DNA of 64,000 nucleotides from Candidatus Sulfurimonas marisnigri (GTDB taxonomy: Bacteria; Campylobacterota; Campylobacteria; Campylobacterales; Sulfurimonadaceae), in NCBI RefSeq assembly GCF_015265475.1, contig NZ_CP054493.1, forward strand, positions 434,001 through 498,000, written 5' to 3'. This document shows positions 35,381 through 44,441 of this stretch, piece by piece; position 1 is the stretch's first letter; each line of letters begins with the position of its first letter. Made by a program: the position numbers and the translations under genes. The notes under the pieces are model-generated. The model was not told where the DNA came from, made no database searches, and saw only the letters and a program-made list of their open reading frames with translations.

Positions 35381-37957
35381 ATGAGTGGTATTTTTGAAAA
35401 ATTAACAAATAATATGACTGAAGCTATAGAGTCATCAATATCTTTAGCACTACACAATAAAAACCAAGAGGTTGAGTCAGTACACTTCTTGTGGGCACTT
35501 CTTACTAATTCAAACTCTGTGTTAAATCAGATGTTTAATAAAATGAATATAGATAAAATTGCAATGGAGCTAGATGTAAAAAGTTTGAGTGAAAAACTTC
35601 CAAAATCTTCGACAGTCTCAAAAGAGAGTATAAGGTTGTCTAAGAGTTTTGTTCAAACATTAGAGAATGGGGCTGGTTTAATGACAAAAAACGGAGACTC
35701 GTTTTTGGCAGTTGACACTTATATTCTTGCGAATTTAAAAAATGAACCATATTCTACAATACTGAAAAAATATATTGATATGTCTGAACTTGCTAAAAAT
35801 ATAGAAGCATCAAGAGGTGGCTCAAAAATTGATTCACAAAGTTCAGATGAGACTCTAGAATCATTAGAAAAATATGGAATAGATTTAACTGCCCAGGCAA
35901 GGGAAGGAAATCTTTCACCTGTGATTGGGCGTGATGAAGAGATAACTCGTATGATGCAAATACTAATCCGTAAGACAAAAAATAATCCTATGCTATTAGG
36001 TGAACCTGGAGTCGGTAAAACAGCATTGGTCGAAGGACTGGCTCAAAGAATTTCTGATGGAAAAGTTCCAACATCACTTCAAAATAAAAAAGTAATTGCG
36101 CTTGACATGAGTGCACTTATTGCAGGTGCTAAGTATAGAGGTGAGTTTGAAGATAGGCTAAAAGCGGTTATTAATGAAGTAAAACAGAGTGGAAACATTA
36201 TACTTTTTATTGATGAGATTCACACAATTATTGGAGCAGGAGCTAGCGAGGGTAGCATGGATGCCGCAAACATCTTAAAACCAGCTCTTGCACGCGGTGA
36301 GCTTCATACTATTGGGGCAACAACACTAAAAGAGTATAGAAAGTATTTTGAAAAAGACACAGCGCTTCAAAGACGTTTTTTGCCTATTAATCTTGATGAG
36401 CCAACAGTAAACCAGTCTCTGCAAATTCTTAGAGGGATTAAAGAGCGTTTAGAGACTCACCATAATGTAACAATTACAGATAGTGCTTTAGTCGCAGCTG
36501 CTAAACTCTCAGACAGATATATTGCAGATAGATTTTTACCAGATAAAGCAATAGATCTTATTGATGAAGCGGCAGCTGAATTGAAAATGCAGATAGAGTC
36601 AGAACCACATGTTTTAAGTCATGAAAAGATAAAAAGTTCAGAGTTACATGTAGAGCAAGAAGCTCTTAAAATGGAAGACACGCCGGCGAATGCAAAGCGA
36701 CTTGTAGAGATAACAAAAGAGTTAGCAGATGTTGATGAGAAAGTGAGAGATTTAGAAGTTCAGTTTGCGACAGAAAAGGAGGTATTTGAAAAAATATCAA
36801 CTGTTAAAAATGAGATAGAGGCTAAACGTAGAGAAGCAAATATAGCAAAAAGTTCATCTGAATTTAATCGTGCTGCGGAGATAGAGTATGGAGAAATTCC
36901 TGCTCTTTTAGAAGAAGAGAAAAAAATAAACAGCAACTGGGAAAAACTTCAAAGTGCAGGAACCCTTCTTAAAAACAGTGTTGATGAGGAGGCGATAGCT
37001 TCAATAGTATCCAGATGGACAAAAATTCCAGTGCAAAAGATGCTTCAGGCAGATAAGGATAAAATCTTAAATGTGGAAGATGAGCTTAACAAGGATGTAG
37101 TTGGACAAAGTAAAGCAACTCATGCTGTTGCTCGTGCCATTAAAAGAAACAAAGCAGGTCTGTCAGATGCATCTTCCCCAATAGGAAGCTTTCTGTTTTT
37201 GGGACCGACTGGTGTTGGTAAAACACAAACAGCAAAAACTTTGGCAAAATTTCTTTTTGATTCTGAGGATGCACTTATAAGAATAGACATGAGTGAGTAC
37301 ATGGAAAAACATGCAGTTTCTCGCTTGGTTGGAGCGGCTCCAGGGTATGTAGGCTATGAAGAGGGAGGACAGCTTACAGAGGCGGTTAGGAGAAAACCGT
37401 ATAGTGTTGTACTTTTTGATGAAGTTGAAAAGGCACATCCAGATGTTTTTAATATGTTGCTGCAGGTACTAGATGATGGTAGACTGACTGATAACAAAGG
37501 TGTTACGGTCGACTTTACAAATACAATTATTATTTTAACTTCAAATATTGCAAGTGATAAAATTATAAATAATCCAAATTCAGAAGAACTTCAAAATATG
37601 GTTTTAGGTGAACTAAAGCAAGCTTTTAAGCCAGAATTTTTAAATCGTTTGGATGATATAGTGATTTTTAATGCACTTGGACGCGAACAAATTGTAGATA
37701 TAGTAAATATTTTCTTTAGAGAGATTGCTAAAAAAGTGGAGCAAAGGGACATAGAGCTTACACTGAGTGCTGATGCTAAGGCTTACATAGCAGAGGCAGG
37801 GTTTGATCCTGTTTATGGCGCTAGACCACTTAAACGTGCTTTGTATGAGATAGTTGAAGACAGACTCGCAGACCTTATCCTTGATGGTAGTGTGGTAGAA
37901 GGCTCACATGTAGAGTTTAATCTGCAAAACGGCGAGATAAAAGTAAAAGTATCGTAA
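35381..37957 (+). CDS. clpB: ATP-dependent disaggregase ClpB
   Basis: An 858-residue HSP100 chaperone that dissolves protein aggregates with DnaK. Domains in order: Clp N-domain (1-150), first AAA+ with Walker A GEPGVGKT (about 207-214) and Walker B FIDEIH, the coiled-coil middle domain (about 405-525), second AAA+ with GPTGVGKT and [11 protein letters not shown], then the C-terminal small domain. A consensus sigma-70 promoter and candidate heat-shock operator lie about 70-100 bases upstream. It is transcribed alone or with the small tetraheme gene that follows 24 bases later. Confidence 0.97.
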   Translation: MSGIFEKLTNNMTEAIESSISLALHNKNQEVESVHFLWALLTNSNSVLNQMFNKMNIDKIAMELDVKSLSEKLPKSSTVSKESIRLSKSFVQTLENGAGLMTKNGDSFLAVDTYILANLKNEPYSTILKKYIDMSELAKNIEASRGGSKIDSQSSDETLESLEKYGIDLTAQAREGNLSPVIGRDEEITRMMQILIRKTKNNPMLLGEPGVGKTALVEGLAQRISDGKVPTSLQNKKVIALDMSALIAGAKYRGEFEDRLKAVINEVKQSGNIILFIDEIHTIIGAGASEGSMDAANILKPALARGELHTIGATTLKEYRKYFEKDTALQRRFLPINLDEPTVNQSLQILRGIKERLETHHNVTITDSALVAAAKLSDRYIADRFLPDKAIDLIDEAAAELKMQIESEPHVLSHEKIKSSELHVEQEALKMEDTPANAKRLVEITKELADVDEKVRDLEVQFATEKEVFEKISTVKNEIEAKRREANIAKSSSEFNRAAEIEYGEIPALLEEEKKINSNWEKLQSAGTLLKNSVDEEAIASIVSRWTKIPVQKMLQADKDKILNVEDELNKDVVGQSKATHAVARAIKRNKAGLSDASSPIGSFLFLGPTGVGKTQTAKTLAKFLFDSEDALIRIDMSEYMEKHAVSRLVGAAPGYVGYEEGGQLTEAVRRKPYSVVLFDEVEKAHPDVFNMLLQVLDDGRLTDNKGVTVDFTNTIIILTSNIASDKIINNPNSEELQNMVLGELKQAFKPEFLNRLDDIVIFNALGREQIVDIVNIFFREIAKKVEQRDIELTLSADAKAYIAEAGFDPVYGARPLKRALYEIVEDRLADLILDGSVVEGSHVEFNLQNGEIKVKVS

Positions 37958-37981
37958 ATAAAAAGAGGTTATAATTTCACT

Positions 37982-38335
37982 ATGAAATATTTGATACTAT
38001 TAGCCCTCTTTACTATATCTTTATTAGCTTGTACAGGTGATTGTTTAACATGTCACCCTAATCTTGTTCCGACAATAAATGAAGATTTAAGACATAAGCC
38101 TATGCTTACATGTATAAATTGCCACTCTGCAGATCCCAATAAGATGGCAGATTGTGGAGCAGACTGTTTTGCATGCCATCCAATGTCTAAAATAAATGCA
38201 TCAAATGTAAGAGAACATGATGTAATTCAAGAGTGCAGAGATTGTCATGTTGGCGAAAAAGAGAAACTTTTTGATATCTCAAACTCTTTTAACCAATCTC
38301 ATTTGGAGACATTAAAAGAACTTATTAGTAAATAG
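37982..38335 (+). CDS. Small exported tetraheme c-type cytochrome
   Basis: A 117-residue protein with a hydrophobic signal (MKYLILLALFTISLLAC, possibly lipidated at Cys17) and four CXXCH haem sites in about 80 residues: CLTCH, CINCH, CFACH and CRDCH. Extra histidines (LRHKPM, REHDV) can serve as sixth ligands. This density resembles small NapC/cytochrome c3-like electron carriers. It lies close behind clpB but is functionally unrelated to it; a redox partner is not encoded nearby. Confidence 0.78.
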   Translation: MKYLILLALFTISLLACTGDCLTCHPNLVPTINEDLRHKPMLTCINCHSADPNKMADCGADCFACHPMSKINASNVREHDVIQECRDCHVGEKEKLFDISNSFNQSHLETLKELISK

Positions 38336-38348
38336 TAAAAGCTTTTAC

Positions 38349-38377
38349 AAAACTTAACCGCACTTTAAGTAAGTTTT
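38349..38377 (+). terminator. Candidate terminator after the tetraheme gene
   Basis: Arms AAAACTTA (38349-38356) and TAAGTTTT (38370-38377) enclose a 13-base loop that can pair further (CTTAA/TTAAG); it precedes the rpmH operon. Confidence 0.4.
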
Positions 38378-38417
38378 ATGTAATATTTCGAACTTAATTT
38401 TAAATAAGGATATGTCT

Positions 38418-38552
38418 ATGAAAAGAACATACCAACCCCATAATACGCCGAGAAAAAGAACTCACGGATTCAGAGCTAGAATGGCAACAAAGAATGGTCG
38501 TAGAATAATAAATCGTCGTCGTGCTAAAGGTCGTAAAAGATTGACAGTTTAG
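38418..38552 (+). CDS. rpmH: 50S ribosomal protein L34
   Basis: A 44-residue, very basic ribosomal protein beginning [18 protein letters not shown] and ending GRKRLTV, a clear L34. The start is ATG 38418; an in-frame ATG at 38412 would add two residues. It leads the conserved rpmH-rnpA-yidD-yidC-jag-mnmE cluster. The rnpA frame begins inside its last codons. Confidence 0.96.
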   Translation: MKRTYQPHNTPRKRTHGFRARMATKNGRRIINRRRAKGRKRLTV

Positions 38553-38884
38553 GCAACTTTTATACACTGAAACAACATCGCGAGTTTCAGTATATATATA
38601 GAAAAGGAAAAGATTCTCACTCAGACAGTGTAGTACTCTTTTTTCTTCCCACACAAAACACTCACAAAGTTGGATTTACTGCTACTAAAAAAATTGGTAA
38701 TGCTGTAAAAAGAAATAGAGCTAAGCGAAAACTTAGAGCACAATTTCGTGAATATTCCCCAAATCTTAAAGACGGTACATATATTTTTGTAGCGAAAATA
38801 GCAATAAATGATATTAGTCATGAAGTATTTCAAAATGATTTCAAAAAAGTTTTAAATAGACTACATGTAATAGAGCAAAAATAG
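38540..38884 (+). CDS. rnpA: Ribonuclease P protein component, non-canonical start
   Basis: The protein subunit of RNase P, which trims tRNA 5' leaders. The frame encodes [34 protein letters not shown] (the RNR basic motif) and [17 protein letters not shown], all typical of RnpA. No ATG, GTG or TTG codon occurs anywhere in this frame between the upstream stop (38534-38536) and the terminator codon at 38882. The best start is ATT 38540, with TAAAGG at 38525-38530 nine bases ahead, giving 114 residues, the usual size; CTG 38567 is the alternative. It overlaps the rpmH end by 13 bases, so coupling is likely. The identity is firm; the start is an inference. Confidence 0.85.
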   Translation: MDSLGNFYTLKQHREFQYIYRKGKDSHSDSVVLFFLPTQNTHKVGFTATKKIGNAVKRNRAKRKLRAQFREYSPNLKDGTYIFVAKIAINDISHEVFQNDFKKVLNRLHVIEQK

Positions 38885-39211
38885 ATGATTAGAGAAGTAT
38901 TATTGAAGCTTTTATGGCTTTATCAGAAATTTTTCACGCTTATTGGTTTTGGAAGTTGTAGATATTACCCATCTTGTAGCGAATATGCAAGAATTCATTT
39001 TGAAAATAATTCAATTTCAAGTGCTTTTTACCACACTTTCACTAGAATACTCCGTTGTAATCAATTATTTGACGGTGGGATAGAGTATCCATTACTAGAT
39101 AAACTGTCTTTAAAGCCCACAAAGATAAGGGTTGATTCTATAAAATATTGGTTGGTTCCAAATAAAAAAAACCGTTTTCATATTATAAAAAATTTTTCAT
39201 ATAAAGGGTGA
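38885..39211 (+). CDS. yidD: Membrane protein insertion efficiency factor YidD
   Basis: A 108-residue YidD with the family core WLYQKFFTLIGFGSCRYYPSCSEYARIHF (three conserved cysteines) and TRILRCNQLFDGGIEYP. It assists YidC-dependent insertion at the inner membrane. The ATG directly follows the rnpA stop codon and its end overlaps the YidC leader, so it is tightly coupled to both. Confidence 0.92.
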   Translation: MIREVLLKLLWLYQKFFTLIGFGSCRYYPSCSEYARIHFENNSISSAFYHTFTRILRCNQLFDGGIEYPLLDKLSLKPTKIRVDSIKYWLVPNKKNRFHIIKNFSYKG

Positions 39212-39213
39212 CC

Positions 39214-40848
39214 GTGTTAGACAAAATGACACCAAATCAAAGATTAATGGTAGCTGTTATACTATCAGTTGTATTTTTCGTAGCTTATACAGCAATTTTC
39301 CCACAAGAGCAGCCAGAAATGGCACAAGTAAAACAAAGTAATAGTAAAAACAATGTGGCTTCTACAAATCAACAAGCTTCAAATATGTTACCAAATTCTG
39401 TTTCAAATGTTTCCAATGCAGCTGGGCATGAAATCTCACCACAAGAGAGTATTGCTGCAAATGACTTAAGTACTTTAGTTACAGTTTCTAATAAGCATTT
39501 TATACTTAAAATGGACACGCTAGGGCGAATCTCATCTACAGAGCTTCTAGATGAGAAGTTTAACGATAAAGATGACAATCATGCCCAACTTATACCTGTT
39601 GATGGGACTAAACCTCTTTTTGTTAGATTCTTAGATAGTAATATAAATGAAGAGGCGACTAAGGTTGCATATATTGCAAACATTTCAAAGCTTGATGTAA
39701 AAGATGGTGCAAAAAAAGTTGTTTTAACACAAAAATTATCTAATCTAACAGTTACAAAAGAGATTACTTTTTATCCAGATGGACATTATGATGCTAAAGT
39801 TTTGCTTTCTGATAATAAAAGATATTTTATTTATCTAGGTCAAAGACCAGAGATAACTGAGCAGATGATGACAATCTCAGGGGCTATGGTTTATACAGAT
39901 GATGGTATTGTAACTATTGTAGAAGATGGAGATGCTGAAGGTAGAAAAACTTTTAGTGGAGTTGAGCTTATATCTGCATTTGATCAATACTCTGCATCTA
40001 TAATGTATGGATTTACTAAAGATACAAATATTGTTATTGAGAGAGACAGAGATGATAATCCGGTAGTATATTTTGAAGCAGTGCAAAATATGAACTTTAA
40101 TGGTTATATAGGGCAAAAAGAGTATAAAACTTTAAAAAATATCAATCCAGTTTTAACGAATGCTATTGAATATGGCTGGTTTACTTTTGCTTCTAAACCA
40201 CTTTTTCAGCTTTTGTTATGGTTACATGGAATTTTAGGTAACTGGGGTTGGTCAATTATTGCACTTACTCTGATTATTAGAGTTATTCTTTACCCTTTGA
40301 CATACAAGGGTATGGTCTCTATGCAGAAGATGAAAAACATCGCACCACAGGTTAAAGCAGTTCAAGCAAAATATAAGGGTGACCCACAGCGTATGAATGC
40401 TGCGGTAATGGATATGTATAAAAAACACGGTGCAAACCCACTAGGTGGGTGTCTTCCAATGCTACTGCAAATACCTGTGTTCTTTGCAATATACCGTGTT
40501 CTTTTAAATGCTGTGGAACTTCAAGGTGCTCCTTGGATGTTATGGGTACAAGATTTATCAAGAATGGACTCAACATTTGTTTTACCAGTTCTTATGGGTG
40601 CATCAATGTATTATCAACAAAAACTTACTCCAAGTAATTTTACTGATCCAATGCAAGAGAAAGTATTTAAATTTTTACCAATTATTTTTACTTTCTTCTT
40701 TGTAACATTTCCATCAGGTCTTGTGCTTTACTGGTTTGTAAATAATCTTTTCTCAATAGCACAACAGTTTATTGTAAATCAGCAGTTTAAAAATGCAAAA
40801 GATGTAGAAGTAGCTATTGCACATAAGACGGAGAAAAAAGATGATTAA
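39214..40848 (+). CDS. yidC: Membrane protein insertase YidC
   Basis: A 544-residue Oxa1-family insertase. An N-terminal helix (MTPNQRLMVAVILSVVFFVAY) is followed by the large periplasmic beta domain (about 60-330) and the conserved five-helix core, with NWGWSIIALTLIIRVILYPLTYKGMVSMQKM and GANPLGGCLPMLLQIPVFFAIYRVL. The start is taken as GTG 39214 (MLDKMTPNQ), five bases after AAAGGG; GTG 39208 is an alternative. It overlaps the jag start by eight bases. Confidence 0.93.
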   Translation: MLDKMTPNQRLMVAVILSVVFFVAYTAIFPQEQPEMAQVKQSNSKNNVASTNQQASNMLPNSVSNVSNAAGHEISPQESIAANDLSTLVTVSNKHFILKMDTLGRISSTELLDEKFNDKDDNHAQLIPVDGTKPLFVRFLDSNINEEATKVAYIANISKLDVKDGAKKVVLTQKLSNLTVTKEITFYPDGHYDAKVLLSDNKRYFIYLGQRPEITEQMMTISGAMVYTDDGIVTIVEDGDAEGRKTFSGVELISAFDQYSASIMYGFTKDTNIVIERDRDDNPVVYFEAVQNMNFNGYIGQKEYKTLKNINPVLTNAIEYGWFTFASKPLFQLLLWLHGILGNWGWSIIALTLIIRVILYPLTYKGMVSMQKMKNIAPQVKAVQAKYKGDPQRMNAAVMDMYKKHGANPLGGCLPMLLQIPVFFAIYRVLLNAVELQGAPWMLWVQDLSRMDSTFVLPVLMGASMYYQQKLTPSNFTDPMQEKVFKFLPIIFTFFFVTFPSGLVLYWFVNNLFSIAQQFIVNQQFKNAKDVEVAIAHKTEKKDD

Positions 40849-41773
40849 AATTGAATCAGTAACTTTAGAAGAAGCTTATAGAGGTGCTGCTTTAAAACTA
40901 GAGTGTTCTGTGACTGAGTTGAATATTGAAGTTGTTCAGTCTCCAAGTGGTGGTTTTTTAGGGCTTTTTAAAAAGAGTGCTATTATTGTTGCTACAAAGA
41001 AAATTACAAGCTCAATAGATGTACATAAAGAAGTTATCAAAGAAGATAAAAAAGAAATTAGAGAAGTAGTAAAACAAGAATCTAAGCAGACTGTAAAACA
41101 AGAGAGTGAACAAAAGCAAAATAAAAAAAGACATAAGCCTAAGCAGACGAGTAAAAAATCTGCACACAATGTTTTTAATGACACAATTATGCCTGAGACA
41201 TTTGTAAGTACTCAAGATGATGAAGATTACGATATGGGAGATATCAACTTCACTGCAGATTATGATGAAGATGAAACACCAGTAGTTAAAGAAGAAGTTA
41301 CTGGAAACACAAATGCCAAAGAAGTTGCTAAAAGTGTTGAAGAAGAGATAAATATACTTTTTGACTTAACTTGTTTTAAGATTGATAAGATTGAAGTGAG
41401 TGCATATGATGAAACTACTCTTCTTATTGAATTTAAAGGAGAAGACGCTGCGCTTCTGATCGGTAAAGAGGGTTACAGATATAAAGCTCTTTCATATATG
41501 ATATTTAACTGGATTAATACAAAATATAAACTGCAGCTTCGTCTGGAAATTGCAGAATTTTTGAAAAACCAGGAAGAGTCTGTATTAAGATACCTAGAAG
41601 GTGTTTGCGAGAATATAAATAGAGACGGAAAAGCACAAACTAAGATACTAGATGGTGTTCTTGTTCAAATAGCTCTAAGAGAACTTCGCGAAAAATATCC
41701 AAACAAGTATGTAGCAATCCGCTCTACTCGTGACGGACTTAAATTTATCATTGTAAATGAGTATTACAACTAA
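40841..41773 (+). CDS. jag: Jag/KhpB RNA-binding protein
   Basis: A 310-residue protein with the Jag N-terminal domain (MIKIESVTLEEAYRGAALKLECSV to GGFLGLFKKSA), a long Lys/Glu-rich linker (about 55-165), a KH-like domain with LLIGKEGYRYKALSYMI, and a C-terminal R3H region (LRELREKYPNKYVAIRSTRDG). The family binds RNA and influences membrane biogenesis or division. The start is ATG 40841, overlapping yidC, instead of an upstream in-frame ATG at 40817. Confidence 0.88.
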   Translation: MIKIESVTLEEAYRGAALKLECSVTELNIEVVQSPSGGFLGLFKKSAIIVATKKITSSIDVHKEVIKEDKKEIREVVKQESKQTVKQESEQKQNKKRHKPKQTSKKSAHNVFNDTIMPETFVSTQDDEDYDMGDINFTADYDEDETPVVKEEVTGNTNAKEVAKSVEEEINILFDLTCFKIDKIEVSAYDETTLLIEFKGEDAALLIGKEGYRYKALSYMIFNWINTKYKLQLRLEIAEFLKNQEESVLRYLEGVCENINRDGKAQTKILDGVLVQIALRELREKYPNKYVAIRSTRDGLKFIIVNEYYN

Positions 41774-41827
41774 TTAAAAACTAGTTTTTTCTTTGAGAAC
41801 TTGTTTTCAAGCAACGGAGACCAATAA

Positions 41828-43168
41828 ATGAACAACGACACTATTAGTGCCATTGCAACTGCTAATGGTATTGGTTCCATTGCAATAATCCGCATAAGCG
41901 GAGATAGAGCTTTAGAAATAGCTAAGAAACTTACCAATAAAAAAGATTTCCCCCCAAGATACGCTAGTTTATCAAATGTATATAATCAAAACAGTGAATT
42001 AATTGATGAATCAATAATTATCTATTTCAAAGCACCATTTTCGTTTACTGCTGAAGATGTAGTAGAAATTCAATGTCACGGTGGTTTTATAGTTGCTCAA
42101 AGTATATTGAAAGCTACTCTTAGCTTTGGTGCTAGACTTGCAAATGCTGGAGAATTTAGTAAACGTGCTTTTTTCAATGGTCGAATAGACTTAAGCGAAG
42201 CAGAAGCAATAGCACAGTTAATTGAAGCAAAAAGTGAAGATGCTGCAAAAATCCTAGCTAAACAGATGAAAGGCTCACTAAAAGAGTATATAGAAAAAAT
42301 CCGAGATGATATTATCCATATACTCGCTTATTCTGAAGTTAGCATTGATTATGCAGAAGAGGATTTGCCTGAGGATTTAGTACTGCAAATTGAGAAAAAA
42401 CTAGAAGAATTAAGAAAGTCTCTTAGCTCAACTCTTTTGGCTAGCAAGGCAAGAGAAGGTTTAATGCAAGGATTTAAGGTAGCTATAGTAGGGAAACCAA
42501 ATGTTGGGAAAAGCTCACTTTTAAATTCTTTGTTAAATTATAATCGTGCAATAGTTAGTGAAATAGCTGGAACAACCAGAGACACTATAGAAGAGCAGGT
42601 GAAAATTGGAACTCATCTTATTCGCATTGTCGATACAGCAGGTATACGCGAAGCTAGTGATGAGATAGAGCGTATAGGTATTGAACGTTCACTTGAAGCA
42701 ATCCAGCAGAGCGATATAGTTATAGCACTCTTTGATGGCTCCAGAGAATCCGACAGTGAAGATGAGCAGATATTATCTTTAATAAACTCACATACACAAA
42801 ATAAACATGTTTTATTTGTTAAGAATAAAATAGATTTAGACTCAAAGTTCTTGCATATAGGCTTAGAGTTTGACATGCAAATCAACTCTAAAAAGAGTGT
42901 AGATGAACTTATAGTTAGACTAAAAAAGATTATGGATACAACAAACAGTTCTGATGAGATGATGTTAATATCTCAAAGGCAGATATCTTCGGTTGAGAAT
43001 ACTTTGGCTAATATCGAAGAAGCACTCTTCCCGCTTAAAGATCAAGAGTTAGAGATATTCTCTTTTCATCTCAATGAAGCTGTAAAAGAGATGGCTTCTA
43101 TAACCAGACCTTTTGAAAATGATGAGATGCTTGACAAAATGTTTGGCAGTTTTTGTTTAGGAAAATAA
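41828..43168 (+). CDS. mnmE: tRNA modification GTPase MnmE
   Basis: A 446-residue GTPase that with MnmG installs the cmnm5 or related groups on U34 of tRNAs. The N-terminal folate-binding domain starts MNNDTISAIATANGIGSIAIIRISG. The G domain has GKPNVGKSS, DTAGIRE and KNKIDL. The protein ends MFGSFCLGK with the catalytic Cys and canonical FCIGK-type motif. It lies at its usual place behind jag. Confidence 0.96.
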   Translation: MNNDTISAIATANGIGSIAIIRISGDRALEIAKKLTNKKDFPPRYASLSNVYNQNSELIDESIIIYFKAPFSFTAEDVVEIQCHGGFIVAQSILKATLSFGARLANAGEFSKRAFFNGRIDLSEAEAIAQLIEAKSEDAAKILAKQMKGSLKEYIEKIRDDIIHILAYSEVSIDYAEEDLPEDLVLQIEKKLEELRKSLSSTLLASKAREGLMQGFKVAIVGKPNVGKSSLLNSLLNYNRAIVSEIAGTTRDTIEEQVKIGTHLIRIVDTAGIREASDEIERIGIERSLEAIQQSDIVIALFDGSRESDSEDEQILSLINSHTQNKHVLFVKNKIDLDSKFLHIGLEFDMQINSKKSVDELIVRLKKIMDTTNSSDEMMLISQRQISSVENTLANIEEALFPLKDQELEIFSFHLNEAVKEMASITRPFENDEMLDKMFGSFCLGK

Positions 43169-43172
43169 GAGT

Positions 43173-43568
43173 ATGAAATATATAGCAATAGACTTAGGTC
43201 TTAAAAGAATAGGTTTAGCATACTCTGCGCATAAAGATATTGTATCTCCGTTAGCAGCGGTTGAGAGAAAAAATCGTAATCAAGCCTCATCTGATGTTAA
43301 AAAAGTTATTGAAGAGTGGGAAGCTGATGCGGTAGTTGTTGGAATCCCTTTGGGTGGCAGTAGCGAGGATGAGATGCGCCGTAGAGTTGCTCATTTTATG
43401 AATCTTATCGATTTTAAGGGTGAAGTATTTTATCAAGATGAGAGTCGCTCATCACTTGAAGCAGAAAATATGATGAAAGGTGAGATAAAATACATTCGTG
43501 ATGGAAGAGTTGACTCACTTTCAGCAATGATTATTCTTCAGAGATACCTAAAAACTCTAAAGAGCTAG
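43173..43568 (+). CDS. ruvX: RuvX/YqgF-type Holliday junction resolvase-like nuclease
   Basis: A 131-residue RNase H-fold protein beginning KYIAIDLGLKRIGLAYS, with VVGIPLGGSSEDEMRRRV, VFYQDESRSSLEA, and the last acidic motif RDGRVDSLSAMIILQ. Related proteins act in 16S rRNA 5' maturation or junction processing. It starts four bases after mnmE and is likely in the same operon. Confidence 0.88.
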   Translation: MKYIAIDLGLKRIGLAYSAHKDIVSPLAAVERKNRNQASSDVKKVIEEWEADAVVVGIPLGGSSEDEMRRRVAHFMNLIDFKGEVFYQDESRSSLEAENMMKGEIKYIRDGRVDSLSAMIILQRYLKTLKS

Positions 43569-43639
43569 AAATTAAATGGTAATAATTTTATAATTTATTT
43601 TGTGATAGAATTATACTTATATAAAAAAATAGGATTTTT

Positions 43640-43867
43640 ATGAACAATCAAACAAATTTACAGATGTTAAGTGAGAAAGTATCAGATATAGTACAACAAT
43701 ATCACTCCTTAAAAGGTGAAAACGAAAATCTTAGGATGGAGTTGGTAACAGTAAAAGCCGAAGGTGAAATAAAAAGTCAAGAGATAGAAAGATTGATAGA
43801 ACAAAACAGTTTGAAAGACTTAGAGATTGAAGAGATAGTAGATAAAATAGAAAGTATTTTAGGCTAA
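43640..43867 (+). CDS. Small coiled-coil protein (ZapB-like appearance)
   Basis: A 75-residue protein that is almost entirely coiled coil, with heptads in LSEKVSDIVQQYHSLKGENENLRMELVTVKAEGEIKS and an acidic end. The size and shape resemble ZapB-type division proteins, but there is no sequence signature to prove it. It ends 5 bases before the next small gene, a possible ZapA-like partner. Confidence 0.55.
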   Translation: MNNQTNLQMLSEKVSDIVQQYHSLKGENENLRMELVTVKAEGEIKSQEIERLIEQNSLKDLEIEEIVDKIESILG

Positions 43868-43872
43868 TATAA

Positions 43873-44097
43873 ATGAGTATAAAAATAGGTTTAAATATAG
43901 GTGGTCGCCGCTTTGACGTTGATGTTGAAGAGAAGTTCTCCCTTTTTTTAAAGCAACAAATGGCAAAAGATTTTAACATAGAAGGTAATAACGATTTAAA
44001 AGTTTTACTTCAAGCCTATGTTAGAAAAAATCATGAGCTGTTTACTCAAGACCAAAAAATGGAAGAAATCATAAAGAAGTTCGATGATTTAGGATAA
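43873..44097 (+). CDS. Small protein, possibly ZapA-like
   Basis: A 74-residue protein: SIKIGLNIGGRRFDVDVEEKFSLFLKQQMAKDF followed by a helical C-terminus. The N-terminal beta strand pattern (short strands, G-R-R-F-D-V) could be the ZapA head domain, and the helical end its coiled coil; the resemblance is structural only. Paired with a coiled-coil gene upstream, which suggests a two-protein module. Confidence 0.5.
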   Translation: MSIKIGLNIGGRRFDVDVEEKFSLFLKQQMAKDFNIEGNNDLKVLLQAYVRKNHELFTQDQKMEEIIKKFDDLG

Positions 44098-44113
44098 AAT
44101 AAGCTTGCAATGG

Positions 44114-44119
44114 TATAAT
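44114..44119 (+). promoter_or_regulatory. -10 element of the tRNA-Arg gene
   Basis: A perfect TATAAT preceded by TGG lies 20 bases upstream of the tRNA start. No clear -35 is seen at the right distance. Confidence 0.5.
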
Positions 44120-44138
44120 TTCGACCTACTTAAAATGT

Positions 44139-44215
44139 GCGCTCGTAGCTCAGCTGGATAGAGCATCGGTTTGCGGTACCGAAGGTCACAGGTTCGACTC
44201 CTGTCGGGCGCACCA
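44139..44215 (+). tRNA. tRNA-Arg (anticodon GCG)
   Basis: A complete 77-base cloverleaf: acceptor arms GCGCTCG/CGGGCGC (one G-U pair), D-arm GCTC/GAGC, anticodon arm TCGGT-TTGCGGT-ACCGA, T-arm ACAGG-TTCGACT-CCTGT, and encoded ACCA. The anticodon at 34-36 of the tRNA is GCG, reading CGC and CGT. Most bacteria use ACG (inosine) for this box. Confidence 0.93.
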
Positions 44216-44441
44216 TCTTTTTTAGAACCTTAAAGAATAATACTCCACACATAGAATTCTTACAAATTTTTTTAATTAAGTATCAACAGATTTAGAATCT
44301 ACAATACCCATTTTGATTTATTTATAGTAATTTATTTCATAAAGTTTAAGAGAACAACATATAAGCAGTATCTACAATCGTGATGCTGTTTATGTCCTTA
44401 CAATAAACCGACAATCCTATCTCCGCTCTTATAAATGAATA

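Noticed and set aside
38567-38569. CTG as rnpA start
   Set aside because: Would remove the N-terminal residues present in relatives and has no ribosome-binding site at proper distance; kept only as alternative to ATT 38540.
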